DNA from: VRUE01 sp963817945
GTDB lineage: Bacteria; Actinomycetota; Thermoleophilia; Solirubrobacterales; 70-9
Assembly: GCA_963817945.1 (NCBI GenBank)
Contig: CAWFQH010000002.1
Location: 1 to 64,000 of the forward strand
DNA: 64,000 bases
Direction: 5' to 3'
Positions 53,633 through 62,176 of this stretch are shown here, in pieces (the stretch's first letter is position 1; each line of letters starts with the position of its first letter). A model generated the notes under the pieces. It saw only the letters and a program-made list of their open reading frames with translations. It did not search any database and was not told the DNA's origin. The position numbers were made by a program, and so were the translations under genes.

Positions 53633-53740
53633 CTCGGTCCCGAATTGCCGCAGGCCGCCTTACCCGCTATTGGGACTTTCCGGCCGTTGCGCAGAAAACT
53701 GCGGATTTACAAGCGCCTTCGTGTGTTCGATGGTTGAGGC

Positions 53741-54073
53741 ATGAGCAACGCGAGCCGCACACAGATCAGCAAGGCGAAAGGACTTCACGTCTGTCCGAAG
53801 TGCGGTTCGAAGCTGGTGCAGCCCACCTGCTGGGAGCAGACCGCGCCGCGCGGCCACTGGCGGCTGTGGCGGCGCTGCCCGGAGTGCGAGTGGTGCGGCG
53901 ACAGCGTCCACGGCGAGCGCGAGATCGACGCTTACGACGAGGAGCTCGACAACGGCACTGCGTCGCTGGCCGACATGCTGCAGGAGCTGGAGCGCGAAAG
54001 CATGCAGCGCGTGGTCGAGGTCTTCGCGACCGCGCTACAGGCCGACCTGATCAGCGCCGAAGACTTCGCCTAG
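53741..54073 (+). CDS. Zinc-ribbon protein of unknown function
   Basis: 110 residues. Two cysteine pairs (CPKCGSKLVQP near 18 and CPECEWCGDSVHGERE near 47) with CW between them form a likely zinc ribbon. The C-terminal half is acidic and helical (EELDNGTASLADMLQELERE). Similar small proteins occur widely in this group of bacteria, without a known role. The start ATG follows TTGAGG closely. Its stop overlaps the polyprenyl synthase stop by four bases on the other strand. Confidence 0.75.
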   Translation: MSNASRTQISKAKGLHVCPKCGSKLVQPTCWEQTAPRGHWRLWRRCPECEWCGDSVHGEREIDAYDEELDNGTASLADMLQELERESMQRVVEVFATALQADLISAEDFA

Positions 54074-55035
54074 CCGTAGCGCTGGACGACGCCGTCGGCG
54101 ACCAGGTCCAGCAGCTTCCGTCGCTCGGGGTCGAGGGCAGCTGCGTCGAGACGGCGCTTCGCCGCGGCGACCATCTCCAGGGCACGCGCTCGAACGCGCT
54201 CCAGGGCGCCGGTCGCGGCGATGCGGTCGCACAGAGCCTCGGCCCCCTCCGCATCGAGGTAGTGGAGGTCGACGGTGGCGATCCGCGAGTCCTCGGCCGC
54301 CGCGAGAATCAGCGGCAGCGTCACGGTGCCGTCCAGCAGGTCCGTCCCCCGTGCCTTTCCGGTCCGCTCTGCCGGGCCGGCGACGTCGAGGACGTCGTCG
54401 AGCAGTTGGAAGGCGAGACCGATCTCGGCGCCGAACCGTCCCAGCGCCTCGTCGTCGCTGCCGAGCCGGCAGGCACATTCGAAGAGAGTCCCGGTCTTGA
54501 GCCGGCAGCGCTCGAGATAGCGCTCTTCGTGCAGGGTGATCTCGTAGGCGTCCTGGCGCTGGGCCAGCTCGCCACGAGCGAGCGCGACCGAGGCCGCGGC
54601 GAGCAGCTCGATCGCCCGCCCGTCCCCGTGGGAGGCAAGCAACGCGAAGGCGCGCGAGAAGAGCAAGTCCCCGGTCGCCGTGGCGCGTTCGCGACCGGAG
54701 CTGGCAGCGACCGTCGGCCGGCCTCGCCGCAGCGGCGCTGCATCGAGGACGTCGTCGTGGACGAGCGTCGCCATGTGGATCAGCTCGATCGCGGTCGCGG
54801 CGCGCACCACCGGATCCCCACCTGCCTCACCGCCGCAGATGAGGACGAGCAGCGGCCGCAGCCGCTTGCCGCCCGCCTCCAGGGTCATACCGGCGTCGGC
54901 GGCGAGCGCCTCGCCGAAGCCGCCGGACTGCTCACGCAATGCTTCCTCGACGCTTCCGAGTCCCGCCGGCAGCCAGCGGCTGGAGGCATCGAGCACCGCC
55001 GTCACCGGCGGCGGTACTGCCGAGTGGCGGGTCAC
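54070..55035 (-). CDS. Polyprenyl diphosphate synthase (trans-type)
   Basis: 321 residues. It extends isoprenyl diphosphate chains, here probably for the menaquinone side chain. The first Asp-rich motif is DDVLDAAPLRRG near residue 84, with LEAGGKRLRPLL before it. The second is FQLLDDVLDVAG near 212. GRPTVAASSGRERATATGDL resembles the family's GxPxxxxxxG..G.A.LAGD region. GTG 55035 is chosen because it overlaps the menG stop (GTGA); the frame extends upstream into menG. Product chain length is not deducible. Confidence 0.9.
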   Translation of the reverse strand: MTRHSAVPPPVTAVLDASSRWLPAGLGSVEEALREQSGGFGEALAADAGMTLEAGGKRLRPLLVLICGGEAGGDPVVRAATAIELIHMATLVHDDVLDAAPLRRGRPTVAASSGRERATATGDLLFSRAFALLASHGDGRAIELLAAASVALARGELAQRQDAYEITLHEERYLERCRLKTGTLFECACRLGSDDEALGRFGAEIGLAFQLLDDVLDVAGPAERTGKARGTDLLDGTVTLPLILAAAEDSRIATVDLHYLDAEGAEALCDRIAATGALERVRARALEMVAAAKRRLDAAALDPERRKLLDLVADGVVQRYG

Positions 55036-55766
55036 CCGTGCTCTTTGACGCCGCTGTGGATCGCGATGATGCCGCCGGCCAGCACCGTCCAGCGGACACC
55101 CCGCAGCCCAGCTGCGTCCATCTTCTCCGCCAGCCCGCGCGGGGAAGGGAAGCTGCGCACCGACTCCGGCAGGTAAGCGTAGGCCTCGGGGTCGGAGGTG
55201 AGCCGACCGAGCACCGGCACCAGCCGGTCGAACCAGAGCGAGTAGAAGGTCGAGAGCGGCGGCCGAGTCGGCTGCGTTATCTCCAGGATCACCAACCTGC
55301 CGCGCGGCCGCAGCACCCGCGTCACCTCGCGCAAGCCGCGGTCGAGGTCCGAGAGGTTGCGGACACCGAAGCCGACCGTCGCCGCGTCGAAGCGCTCGTC
55401 GTCGTAAGGCAGCTGCAGGGCGTCGGCCCACTCGAAGCGCACCCCCTCGGCCCCCCGCTCCGCCGCCTTCTCGCGGGCGAGGTCGAGCATCGGCTCGGAG
55501 AAGTCGCAGCCGATCACGTGCCCGCCGGGCGAGACCCGGCTCGCAAGCTCGAGCGCCAGGTCGCCGGTGCCGCAGCAGACGTCGAGGGCGGCGTCGCCAA
55601 AGCGCAGCCCAGTCTGCTCGGCAGCCCGCTTGCGCCAGCGATGGTGCAGGCCCGCGGTCATCAGCGAGTTGAGCAGGTCGTAGCGGCCCGCGACCCGGTC
55701 GAACATGCGGTTCACCTGCCCCGCGAACTGGGCTGAGTCGCGCGAAGGTCTGGTGGTCCCCGTCAT
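55032..55766 (-). CDS. menG: Demethylmenaquinone methyltransferase (UbiE/MenG family)
   Basis: 244 residues. It methylates demethylmenaquinone in the last step of menaquinone synthesis. UbiE/MenG landmarks: FDRVAGRYDLLNSLMTAGLH, RKRAAEQTGLRFGDAALDVC, CGTGDLALELA (SAM motif I), ADALQLPYDDERFDAATVGF, GVRNLSDLDRGLREVTRVLR and PRGRLVILEITQP. It sits between the polyprenyl synthase and the qcr genes, all related to menaquinone. The start ATG follows GAGG, at the edge of structured repeat copy 3. Confidence 0.92.
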   Translation of the reverse strand: MTGTTRPSRDSAQFAGQVNRMFDRVAGRYDLLNSLMTAGLHHRWRKRAAEQTGLRFGDAALDVCCGTGDLALELASRVSPGGHVIGCDFSEPMLDLAREKAAERGAEGVRFEWADALQLPYDDERFDAATVGFGVRNLSDLDRGLREVTRVLRPRGRLVILEITQPTRPPLSTFYSLWFDRLVPVLGRLTSDPEAYAYLPESVRSFPSPRGLAEKMDAAGLRGVRWTVLAGGIIAIHSGVKEHG

Positions 55767-55777
55767 GGGGAGGCCTC

Positions 55778-55939
55778 AGGTCGTGTGTCAGGATTCATGT
55801 GCGTGGCTGGCGCGCGTCGGACCAAGCGGGGCGAGGACGCAAGGAGGCCGAATAGCAGCGCTATTCGGCCGACTGAGGACACTGCTCCGCGCAGCGTCCG
55901 CCGCCGTCAGACGCGTGCGGGAATCCTGACACACGACCT
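55778..55939 (-). repeat. Stop-codon structured repeat, copy 3 (largest)
   Basis: 162 bases between qcrC and menG. Perfect 19-bp outer arms (55778-55796 and 55921-55939) end on the last base of the qcrC TGA. The conserved blocks on the plus strand are GACCAAGCGG (55820-55829) and GCGAGGACGCAAGGAG (55831-55846); the third block is diverged (CTGAGGACAC). A perfect 11-bp hairpin with a 3-base loop (55846-55870) replaces the central hairpin of copy 1. Confidence 0.8.
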
Positions 55940-56640
55940 CAGTCGAGCGAGGCGAGGAAATCGGCGAGCTGATTGAGTTTTTTCGGCGGCAAGTCACGGA
56001 AGGAGGGCATGATGCCGGGACCGATTTCGACCGAGCGCAGGATCGCCGCCCGGGGCACCGTGCTGCCGATGTGGGTCAGCTCGACCCCCGGCCCGTGGTT
56101 GCCGTTCTCGCCGATCTGGTGGCAGGCGAGGCAGCCTGCGCCGGCGACTATCTCCTTGCCCGCCTCGTAGCGCGGTGGCACGTCCATCTCGATCTCGGTC
56201 GGCGAGCCGGCGGTAGCGCCGAGGAAGGTCAGGTAGGCCATCGCGATGATGGTGAGGATGCCGGCCGTGGTGGCGATCGGCCGCCGAGCGGGGTTGCGCT
56301 CCGGGCCACGATCGTAGAAGGGCAACAGGAGCAGAAGCACCATGCAGATCGTCGGGATGCCGATCGTCGCGATTGGGACCAGCTCCGGCGGTTTGATCAC
56401 GCGCAGGAGCTCGAAGAGGAAGAAGAAGTACCACTCGGGCCGCGGCACGTAGCTGGTCGAGGTCGGGTCCGCCTTCGGCCCCTGCTCGGCGCCCAGCACC
56501 AACGACATTGCGATCACGACCGCGACGACGATCAGCGCCATCGTCGAGTCCTTCAGCACGGCGTAAGGGAAGAAGGGCTTGCCCTTCTTCTTCAGCAGCT
56601 CGTATTCCTCCAGGTACGCCTGTTTGTCGCTCGGCTTCAT
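55939..56640 (-). CDS. qcrC: Menaquinol-cytochrome c reductase, subunit IV/cytochrome c fusion
   Basis: 233 residues. The N-terminal half is a subunit IV-like cytochrome b part with three helices and PRPEWYFFFLFELLRVIK (PEWY is the quinol-site motif). The C-terminal half is a cytochrome c domain with one haem site, GCLACHQIG, and a possible Met ligand in GIMPSFRD. This fused layout is the one described for Bacillus QcrC. It passes electrons from menaquinol towards oxidases on the outer face. ATGA overlap with qcrB. Confidence 0.92.
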   Translation of the reverse strand: MKPSDKQAYLEEYELLKKKGKPFFPYAVLKDSTMALIVVAVVIAMSLVLGAEQGPKADPTSTSYVPRPEWYFFFLFELLRVIKPPELVPIATIGIPTICMVLLLLLPFYDRGPERNPARRPIATTAGILTIIAMAYLTFLGATAGSPTEIEMDVPPRYEAGKEIVAGAGCLACHQIGENGNHGPGVELTHIGSTVPRAAILRSVEIGPGIMPSFRDLPPKKLNQLADFLASLD

Positions 56641-57527
56641 CGGCGCTGCGACCCTCCGTTGGTCTCAACGCCCGCCTCGAGCTGGGAGACTGGCGCTGCA
56701 ACCTTCGGTTTCTCGGCCCGCAGCCAGGGCGGCGCGGTGGTGCCGAGCTTGACGACGAGGTAGAGGTGGGCGCCGATCAGAGCGATCAGGGCGCCTGGGA
56801 TCAGCAGCATGTGGATCGCGTAGAAGCGCGAGAGCGTCGTCGCCCCCAGCTCCGGGCCAGCCCGCAGGAAGTCGCTCAGGTAGGGCCCTACCACTGGACC
56901 GGTGCCGTTGATGTTGATGCCGACGACCGAGGCCCAGAAGGAGCGCTGGTCGAAGGGCAGGAGGTAGCCGGTGAAGGCCATCGTCATCGTCAGGATCAGC
57001 AGTACGACGCCGATCACCCAGTTCAGCTCGCGCGGGTACTTGTAGGCGCCGAAGAAGAAGGTGCGGCCCATGTGGAGGAAGATCAGGATCACCATCAGGC
57101 TTGACCCCCACTTGTGCATCCCGTGCACGAACTGGCCGAGGAAGACCTCGTTGTTGATGTGCGAGATCGAGGAGTAGGCCTCGGTTGCCGAGGGCACGTA
57201 GAACATCGCCAGGAAGACACCGGTGACGGCCTGAACGATGAAGGCGAAGAGGGTCGCCGAGCCGAGCGTGTAGAACCAGTTGGTTCCCTTCGGGACCTTG
57301 CGGTAGAGCATCCCGGTGAGGAAGCCGGAGGCGGCGGTGCGCTGGTCGACCCAGGCGAGGACGTCGGCCGGCGCCTCTTTGGCGCGGTCGACCACCTGCT
57401 GCGCCTCGGAGGGTCGCTCGGGCGGCGCCGTCTTCAGGTCCGACGGAGCGGCGCCCTTGGCGCCGTTGCCGCTGCCTGGCTTGGCCGGTTTGCGGAGGGG
57501 GGCAGGTATCAGCGAGTCGAGCTTCAT
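56637..57527 (-). CDS. qcrB: Menaquinol-cytochrome c reductase cytochrome b subunit
   Basis: 296 residues. The first 65 are a hydrophilic Pro/Ala-rich extension. Four helices follow in the cytochrome b6 pattern, with haem ligands in VHGMHKWGSSL, FLHMGRTFFFGAYK, FYAIHMLLIPG and LIGAHLYLV. GYLLPFDQRSFWA matches the conserved cd-loop. It forms the b-haem core with QcrC. Overlaps both neighbours by ATGA, so the order is qcrA-qcrB-qcrC. Confidence 0.94.
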   Translation of the reverse strand: MKLDSLIPAPLRKPAKPGSGNGAKGAAPSDLKTAPPERPSEAQQVVDRAKEAPADVLAWVDQRTAASGFLTGMLYRKVPKGTNWFYTLGSATLFAFIVQAVTGVFLAMFYVPSATEAYSSISHINNEVFLGQFVHGMHKWGSSLMVILIFLHMGRTFFFGAYKYPRELNWVIGVVLLILTMTMAFTGYLLPFDQRSFWASVVGININGTGPVVGPYLSDFLRAGPELGATTLSRFYAIHMLLIPGALIALIGAHLYLVVKLGTTAPPWLRAEKPKVAAPVSQLEAGVETNGGSQRR

Positions 57528-58195
57528 GGCGGCGGAAAGGTGGAGGGTCTCGGCGGATAGAGGTACTCCCAGATGCCGCCGGTGAACTCGCCCGGGTCGC
57601 GGGCGCGTACAGCCTCCAGCTGGGAGGTGACGCTGTAGCGCGGGCCGACTTCGACGCGGCCGTTGCGGATCCGGGTCTGGAAGCGATCGAGCGGCCGCAC
57701 CGGGGGGCCACCGAGGACCTTGCCGGCGAAGTCGTAGACGCCGCCGTGGCAGGGGCAGATGAAGTTGCCGGCGGCCTCGACGAAGCGGACCGGGCAGCCG
57801 AGGTGGGCGCAGCGGTTGGAGATCGCGATGATTTCCTTCGGGTCCTCTTCGAGGCGGGCGGACCCTTTGCGCACGTAGGCGGTCGTCTTGCCTGCGTCGG
57901 CGATCCCCTCGGTCTCGGTGAAGACGACCTGCCGGTAAGTGTCCTCGACGAAGTCCTCGACCCGGCCGACCTCCTCCCAGCGCTCCTTGCCGCGGTGGAA
58001 GATCGGCGCCACCGCGAAGCCGACCGCGGGCAAGACGATCGCGGCGCCAGCGACGCCGCCGAGGCCCTGGGCGGCGATCGTGAAGACCCGGCGGCGGGTC
58101 ATCGACTCACCCTCGAAGTAGCCGGGAGGGTTCGGCTTGGCCCGCTCGGCCGGGGTCGTCTCGGCCCCGTTTCGCTTGTCCGTTTCGTCAGCCAC
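57524..58195 (-). CDS. qcrA: Rieske iron-sulfur subunit of menaquinol-cytochrome c reductase
   Basis: 223 residues, GTG start. An N-terminal leader with SMTRRRVFTIAAQGLGG resembles a twin-arginine signal, followed by a membrane helix. The Rieske cluster ligands are in CAHLGCPV and CPCHGGVYDFAG. It accepts electrons from menaquinol and passes them to cytochrome c. It is first in the qcrABC operon. A TAAACT hexamer at 58221-58226 (minus strand), about 26 bases before the start, is a possible -10. Confidence 0.93.
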   Translation of the reverse strand: MADETDKRNGAETTPAERAKPNPPGYFEGESMTRRRVFTIAAQGLGGVAGAAIVLPAVGFAVAPIFHRGKERWEEVGRVEDFVEDTYRQVVFTETEGIADAGKTTAYVRKGSARLEEDPKEIIAISNRCAHLGCPVRFVEAAGNFICPCHGGVYDFAGKVLGGPPVRPLDRFQTRIRNGRVEVGPRYSVTSQLEAVRARDPGEFTGGIWEYLYPPRPSTFPPP

Positions 58196-58333
58196 AGTTC
58201 GCGAGGTGCAAGGGCTCGGGAGTTTATCCTTCGACGGGCATGGCCGAGGGTGCCACCTCCGGGCGCCCCCAGCCGGCGACGCCCAACGATGGCGTCGCCG
58301 GTGCGGCTGAGACGCTTTGTGTAGAGAGGGTTA

Positions 58334-58365
58334 ACCAGCCACTCGCGTGCGCAGTCGTGGCTGGT
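58334..58365. promoter_or_regulatory. 9-bp inverted repeat upstream of the second MMPL gene
   Basis: ACCAGCCAC (58334-58342) and GTGGCTGGT (58357-58365) are perfect complements 14 bases apart, and the right arm runs into TATAAG (58365-58370), a possible -10. It may be an operator or leader hairpin. It lies in the 257-base gap 58196-58452 between divergent genes; nothing else is recognised there. Confidence 0.35.
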
Positions 58366-58452
58366 ATAAGCAACCCCCGTGTTTTTCTCGCCGACCCGGT
58401 CGGCAGGGTCCTTGGGGAAGGAAAACGAGATCAGCAGAGGGGACGACCGCCG

Positions 58453-61400
58453 ATGAGGCGGGCATCAGGAAGGACCGGCTCGGCCGCCAAGGGCGCGGAC
58501 GGCAAGCGCCTGCCGCTTTCCTTGCGCCATCCCCGCACGATGCTCGCCGTTGCCTTCGTCGCGATCGTCGCCCTGGCGCTGGCCGCCAGGGGCGTCGAGG
58601 ACAAGCTCCAGCCCAGCTCGCCCAGCATCCCCGGCACCGAGTCGACGCGCGGCAACGAACTGCTGGGTAGCCATTTCGGTGACACGGCGCCCTTCGCGAT
58701 CCTTCTCCAGGGGCCGGCTGAGGAGATCGACGCCCAGGGACCGGACCTGATCCGCGCCCTGCGCTCTGACCCCGCCGTCTCCACCCTCTCGCCGTGGGAC
58801 AAAGGCAGCGTGGACCGGCTTCGCCCCGGCCCCCGCAAGGCGTTGATCATCGCCGACTTCCACGTCGACGCGGCGACGGCGGTCAAGGACACCGTCCCCC
58901 ATCTCGAGCGCACCCTGCAGGAGCAGGTCTCGCCGCCGCTGCGGGCGACGCAGACCGGCTTCGCCAGCCTCTCCCGGGCGGCCCAGGAGGAGTCGCTCGA
59001 CTCCACCAAACGGGCCGAGCTGATCGCGATCCCGTTCCTGCTGATCGTCCTGTTGCTTGTCTTCCGCTCGCCGATTGCCGCCGCCATCCCGCTCGTCTTC
59101 GGCGCCGCCGCGGTCAACGCCTCGCGGGGGCTCGTCTCGATCGCCGCCGATTGGGTCGCCATCGACGCGCTGGCGCTGACCGTCTGCGCGATGATGGGGC
59201 TGGCGCTGGGAGTCGATTACGCGCTGCTGATGGTCTCGCGCTTCCGCGAGGAGCTGGCAGCGGGGGCTGACCCGCTAGAGGCAGCGAGGATGACGCGCCG
59301 CACCGCCGGTCGCACGACCATCTTCGCCGGCTCGACCCTTCTCCTGGCGATGCTGGCAACTCTCGCGCTGATGCCGGGGAATCTGCTGCTCTCGCTCGCC
59401 GGTGCGGCGATCGTCGTGACCGGAGTCAGCGTCCTCGTCGCAGCCCTGGTGGGACCGGCGCTGCTGGTGCTGATCGGCCACAACGTCAACCGTTGGCGAC
59501 TCGGCGGCAACGGCGAGGGCACCCGGTTGATGACGATGGTCGGCGCGGCGTTGAGCAGGCCACGCTTGGCAGCGGGCCTGATCGGAGGCTTGGTCCTGCT
59601 ACTGGCGGCGCCGGCCTTCGCGCTGAAGACGGGCCCCCTCAGCGCCGAGCAGCTGCCGACCTCTAACGCCGCTCGCCAGGACGCAGAACTGATCGCCGAG
59701 GTGGCGGGCCCCGGCTGGGACGCGCCCTTCGTCCTGGTCGCTGTCGCTGAGGAGGGTCAGATCACCGACGAGGCTCGCCTCGCAGCAATTGCCCGTGCGC
59801 AGGAGCAGATCGCCGGGGATCGCGGCGTCCAGGCCGTGATTGGTCCGGGGCAGATCGAAAAGCGAGTCGAACCACTGCAGAAATCTGGCAACGACCTGCT
59901 GGCCGGACGCGGCGAAGCCGACCCGGACAGGTTCCGGCGCCTCGGCAACCGCCTGGGGGATGCAACCAATGGCGTCGGGCAGCTCCGCTCCGGTATCGAG
60001 AAGGCGAGCTTCGGCGCCGGCCTGCTCGCTTCCGGCACTGGGCGCGCCGGAGAGGGAGCGGCCCTGCTAGAGGACGGCCTTGCCCGCACCGTCGCCGGCG
60101 CGGAGAGGGCCGGCGGGGGCACCGCTCGTCTGGCCGACGGAGCCAGGCAGCTGACCGAAGCGCAGCAGCAGGCGCTGCTGGGCGCGCAATCGCTGGAGAG
60201 CGAATCCGGTGGCCTGCTGCGCCGGGTACGCGACCGAGCCCTGGAGCAGGCGCGTCAGCTGCGGGCCGACCTCGCCGCGCGGGCCGCTGCCGACCCGACC
60301 CTGGCAGAGCAGGCCCGCGAAGCTGACCGGTTGGTCGAAAGCCTGGCCCTGGCTCGCAACGACGCGCAGCGGATCAGCAGCCTTTCGGAGCGGCTGCGGC
60401 GAGGGGAGGCGAGGCTGGTCGACGGCAATCGTCGCCTGCAAGAAGGAAACGAGCGCCTCGCCGACGGCACGGAGCAGCTGGTGGGCGGCCTGGAGCGACT
60501 GCGAGGCGGATCGGAGCGCCTCGCCGACGGCCTCGGCCGTCTGGAGGGTGGCGCCGACACGCTTGGCGATCGACTGGCCGAGGGCTTCCAGCGCTCGGAG
60601 CCGCTGCAGAGCGGCCTGCGGCGCGCCAGCGTCCGCGTCTCCGTCAGCGCCGATCGCTTCGACCGCCGAATCGGACGCCTGCGCCAATCCTCGCCAGGGA
60701 TTTTCGACTCCGGCTACTTCGTGCTCTCCGCTCTGCAGGGGGCGCCCGACGAGGAACGCAAGCGCATCTCACAGATCGTCGACCTCGAGAAAGGCGGCCA
60801 GGCGACGCAGATCATCGTCATCCCCCGTTACACGTTCAATACCCCGGGCTCAATCGCGCTCAACGAGAGGTTGAAGGACCGGAGCGGCGAGCTCGCCGCC
60901 CAGGCGGACGTGAAGACCGGGGTAACCGGGAGCGCGGCCGAGCTGATCGACTACACGACCGGGATCGAGGCGAAGATCCCGCTGCTGGTCGCGGTGATCT
61001 CGATCGCCACCTTCCTGATCATGGTGCTGATCTTGCGTGCGATCCCGCTGGCGGCGATCGCAGTTGCTTTGAATTTGGTCACGGTCGCGGTCGCCTTCGG
61101 CGTCCTCACCCTCCTCTTCGAGGTTCCCGAGGGCTGGCCGTTGGGGGGGCGCACCTACGTCGACGCGATCGGCGCCGCGGGCATCTTCGGGATCGTCTTC
61201 GGCCTTTCGATCGACTACGCGGTCTTCCTCTTGATGCGAATGCGCGAGCACTACGAGAACGGGGCTCCGAACGAGGAGGCGATCGCCTTCGGCCTGGAGC
61301 ACACGGCGCGGGTGATCACCGGCGCGGCGGCGATCATGACCGCCGTCTTCGTCGTCTTCGCTGGGGCGCCCCTGGCCACGGTGAGCCAGCTGGGTATCGG

Positions 61401-61554
61401 CCTCACGGTCGCCGTCCTGCTCGACGCCACGGTGGTGCGGATCGTCCTGCTGCCGGCGCTGATGTTGCTGCTCGGCGATCGGGTCTGGTGGCTGCCGCCC
61501 TCGCTGCAAAAGATCCTTCCCGAGATCGATCTTCACGGCTCCCGGGCGGGTTAA
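58453..61554 (+). CDS. MMPL/RND-family membrane transporter (second copy)
   Basis: 1,033 residues. The ATG at 58453 follows AGAGGGGA; the open frame extends 71 codons further but that part is not family-like. Two six-helix halves with proton-relay pairs in ALGVDYALLMVSRF and GLSIDYAVFLLMRMREHY. The extracytoplasmic insert contains LADGxxxL-type repeats (NRRLQEGNERLADGTEQLVG; LRGGSERLADGLGRLEGG). Highly similar to the 44470-47796 protein throughout. Predicted exporter of a lipid or lipid-linked wall component. Two secreted proteins follow. Confidence 0.9.
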   Translation: MRRASGRTGSAAKGADGKRLPLSLRHPRTMLAVAFVAIVALALAARGVEDKLQPSSPSIPGTESTRGNELLGSHFGDTAPFAILLQGPAEEIDAQGPDLIRALRSDPAVSTLSPWDKGSVDRLRPGPRKALIIADFHVDAATAVKDTVPHLERTLQEQVSPPLRATQTGFASLSRAAQEESLDSTKRAELIAIPFLLIVLLLVFRSPIAAAIPLVFGAAAVNASRGLVSIAADWVAIDALALTVCAMMGLALGVDYALLMVSRFREELAAGADPLEAARMTRRTAGRTTIFAGSTLLLAMLATLALMPGNLLLSLAGAAIVVTGVSVLVAALVGPALLVLIGHNVNRWRLGGNGEGTRLMTMVGAALSRPRLAAGLIGGLVLLLAAPAFALKTGPLSAEQLPTSNAARQDAELIAEVAGPGWDAPFVLVAVAEEGQITDEARLAAIARAQEQIAGDRGVQAVIGPGQIEKRVEPLQKSGNDLLAGRGEADPDRFRRLGNRLGDATNGVGQLRSGIEKASFGAGLLASGTGRAGEGAALLEDGLARTVAGAERAGGGTARLADGARQLTEAQQQALLGAQSLESESGGLLRRVRDRALEQARQLRADLAARAAADPTLAEQAREADRLVESLALARNDAQRISSLSERLRRGEARLVDGNRRLQEGNERLADGTEQLVGGLERLRGGSERLADGLGRLEGGADTLGDRLAEGFQRSEPLQSGLRRASVRVSVSADRFDRRIGRLRQSSPGIFDSGYFVLSALQGAPDEERKRISQIVDLEKGGQATQIIVIPRYTFNTPGSIALNERLKDRSGELAAQADVKTGVTGSAAELIDYTTGIEAKIPLLVAVISIATFLIMVLILRAIPLAAIAVALNLVTVAVAFGVLTLLFEVPEGWPLGGRTYVDAIGAAGIFGIVFGLSIDYAVFLLMRMREHYENGAPNEEAIAFGLEHTARVITGAAAIMTAVFVVFAGAPLATVSQLGIGLTVAVLLDATVVRIVLLPALMLLLGDRVWWLPPSLQKILPEIDLHGSRAG

Positions 61555-61680
61555 TACTGAGAGATTGGGAACTTGTGTATTTTTGGTTTGGGATGCGCAG
61601 GGAGGTCGGTCCGGAACTATCGTTTCTCGGGCGTTGAGAGCCGGCCGTTCATCAGGGAGTAGACAGGAGGGGTTGATCTA

Positions 61681-62175
61681 GTGGGAAGCTCGTTGCGGAA
61701 ATCGTCTTTGTCCCTACTCGGCCTGGCCGCGGCCGTGACGCTGCTCGTCGCCGCGCCCCTCGCGCTCGCCATAACGCTCGACGAATACAAGGTCCAGGTG
61801 GAACCGCTCTGCAAGCGCAACACCGAGACCAGCACGACGATCCTCAAAGGGGTCAAAACGCAGGTCCAGAAAGGCGATTTGGCGCAGGCCGGCAGGCGCT
61901 TCATCAGGGCCTCGGCCGCGCTCGGGAAAGCGGTGACGCAGATCGCCGCGGTGCCGAAACCGGAAGAAGAGGCGGTCAAGCTGACGAAATGGATCGGCTA
62001 CCTGAAAGACCAGAAGACCTACCTGCAGCAGATCGGCCAGGCACTGAAGGCCGATAAAAAAGCCAAAGCGCAGCAGACCGCAGTGAAGCTCAACAAGGCC
62101 AACAAGCAGGCCAACGACACCGTGATCAGCTTCGGCTTCAACCACTGCCGGATCGATTCTTCGAAGTTCCTCTAG
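61681..62175 (+). CDS. Secreted helical protein of unknown function
   Basis: 164 residues, GTG start with a strong AGGAGGGG eight bases upstream. The signal peptide ends near ALA at about 30. The mature part is Lys/Gln/Ala-rich and helical (VQVEPLCKRNTETSTTILKG; IGQALKADKKAKAQQTAVKL), with one cysteine near each end (EPLCK; FNHCR) that could form a disulfide. Encoded between the MMPL gene and a paralogue-family gene, one base before the latter's start. Not a member of the paralogue family. Function unknown. Confidence 0.75.
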   Translation: MGSSLRKSSLSLLGLAAAVTLLVAAPLALAITLDEYKVQVEPLCKRNTETSTTILKGVKTQVQKGDLAQAGRRFIRASAALGKAVTQIAAVPKPEEEAVKLTKWIGYLKDQKTYLQQIGQALKADKKAKAQQTAVKLNKANKQANDTVISFGFNHCRIDSSKFL

Positions 62176-62176
62176 C

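Noticed and set aside
52537..55176. 879-codon open frame on the plus strand across tatC, tatA and the polyprenyl synthase
   Set aside because: It is antisense to three well-recognised genes and shows no domain; typical of GC-rich shadows.
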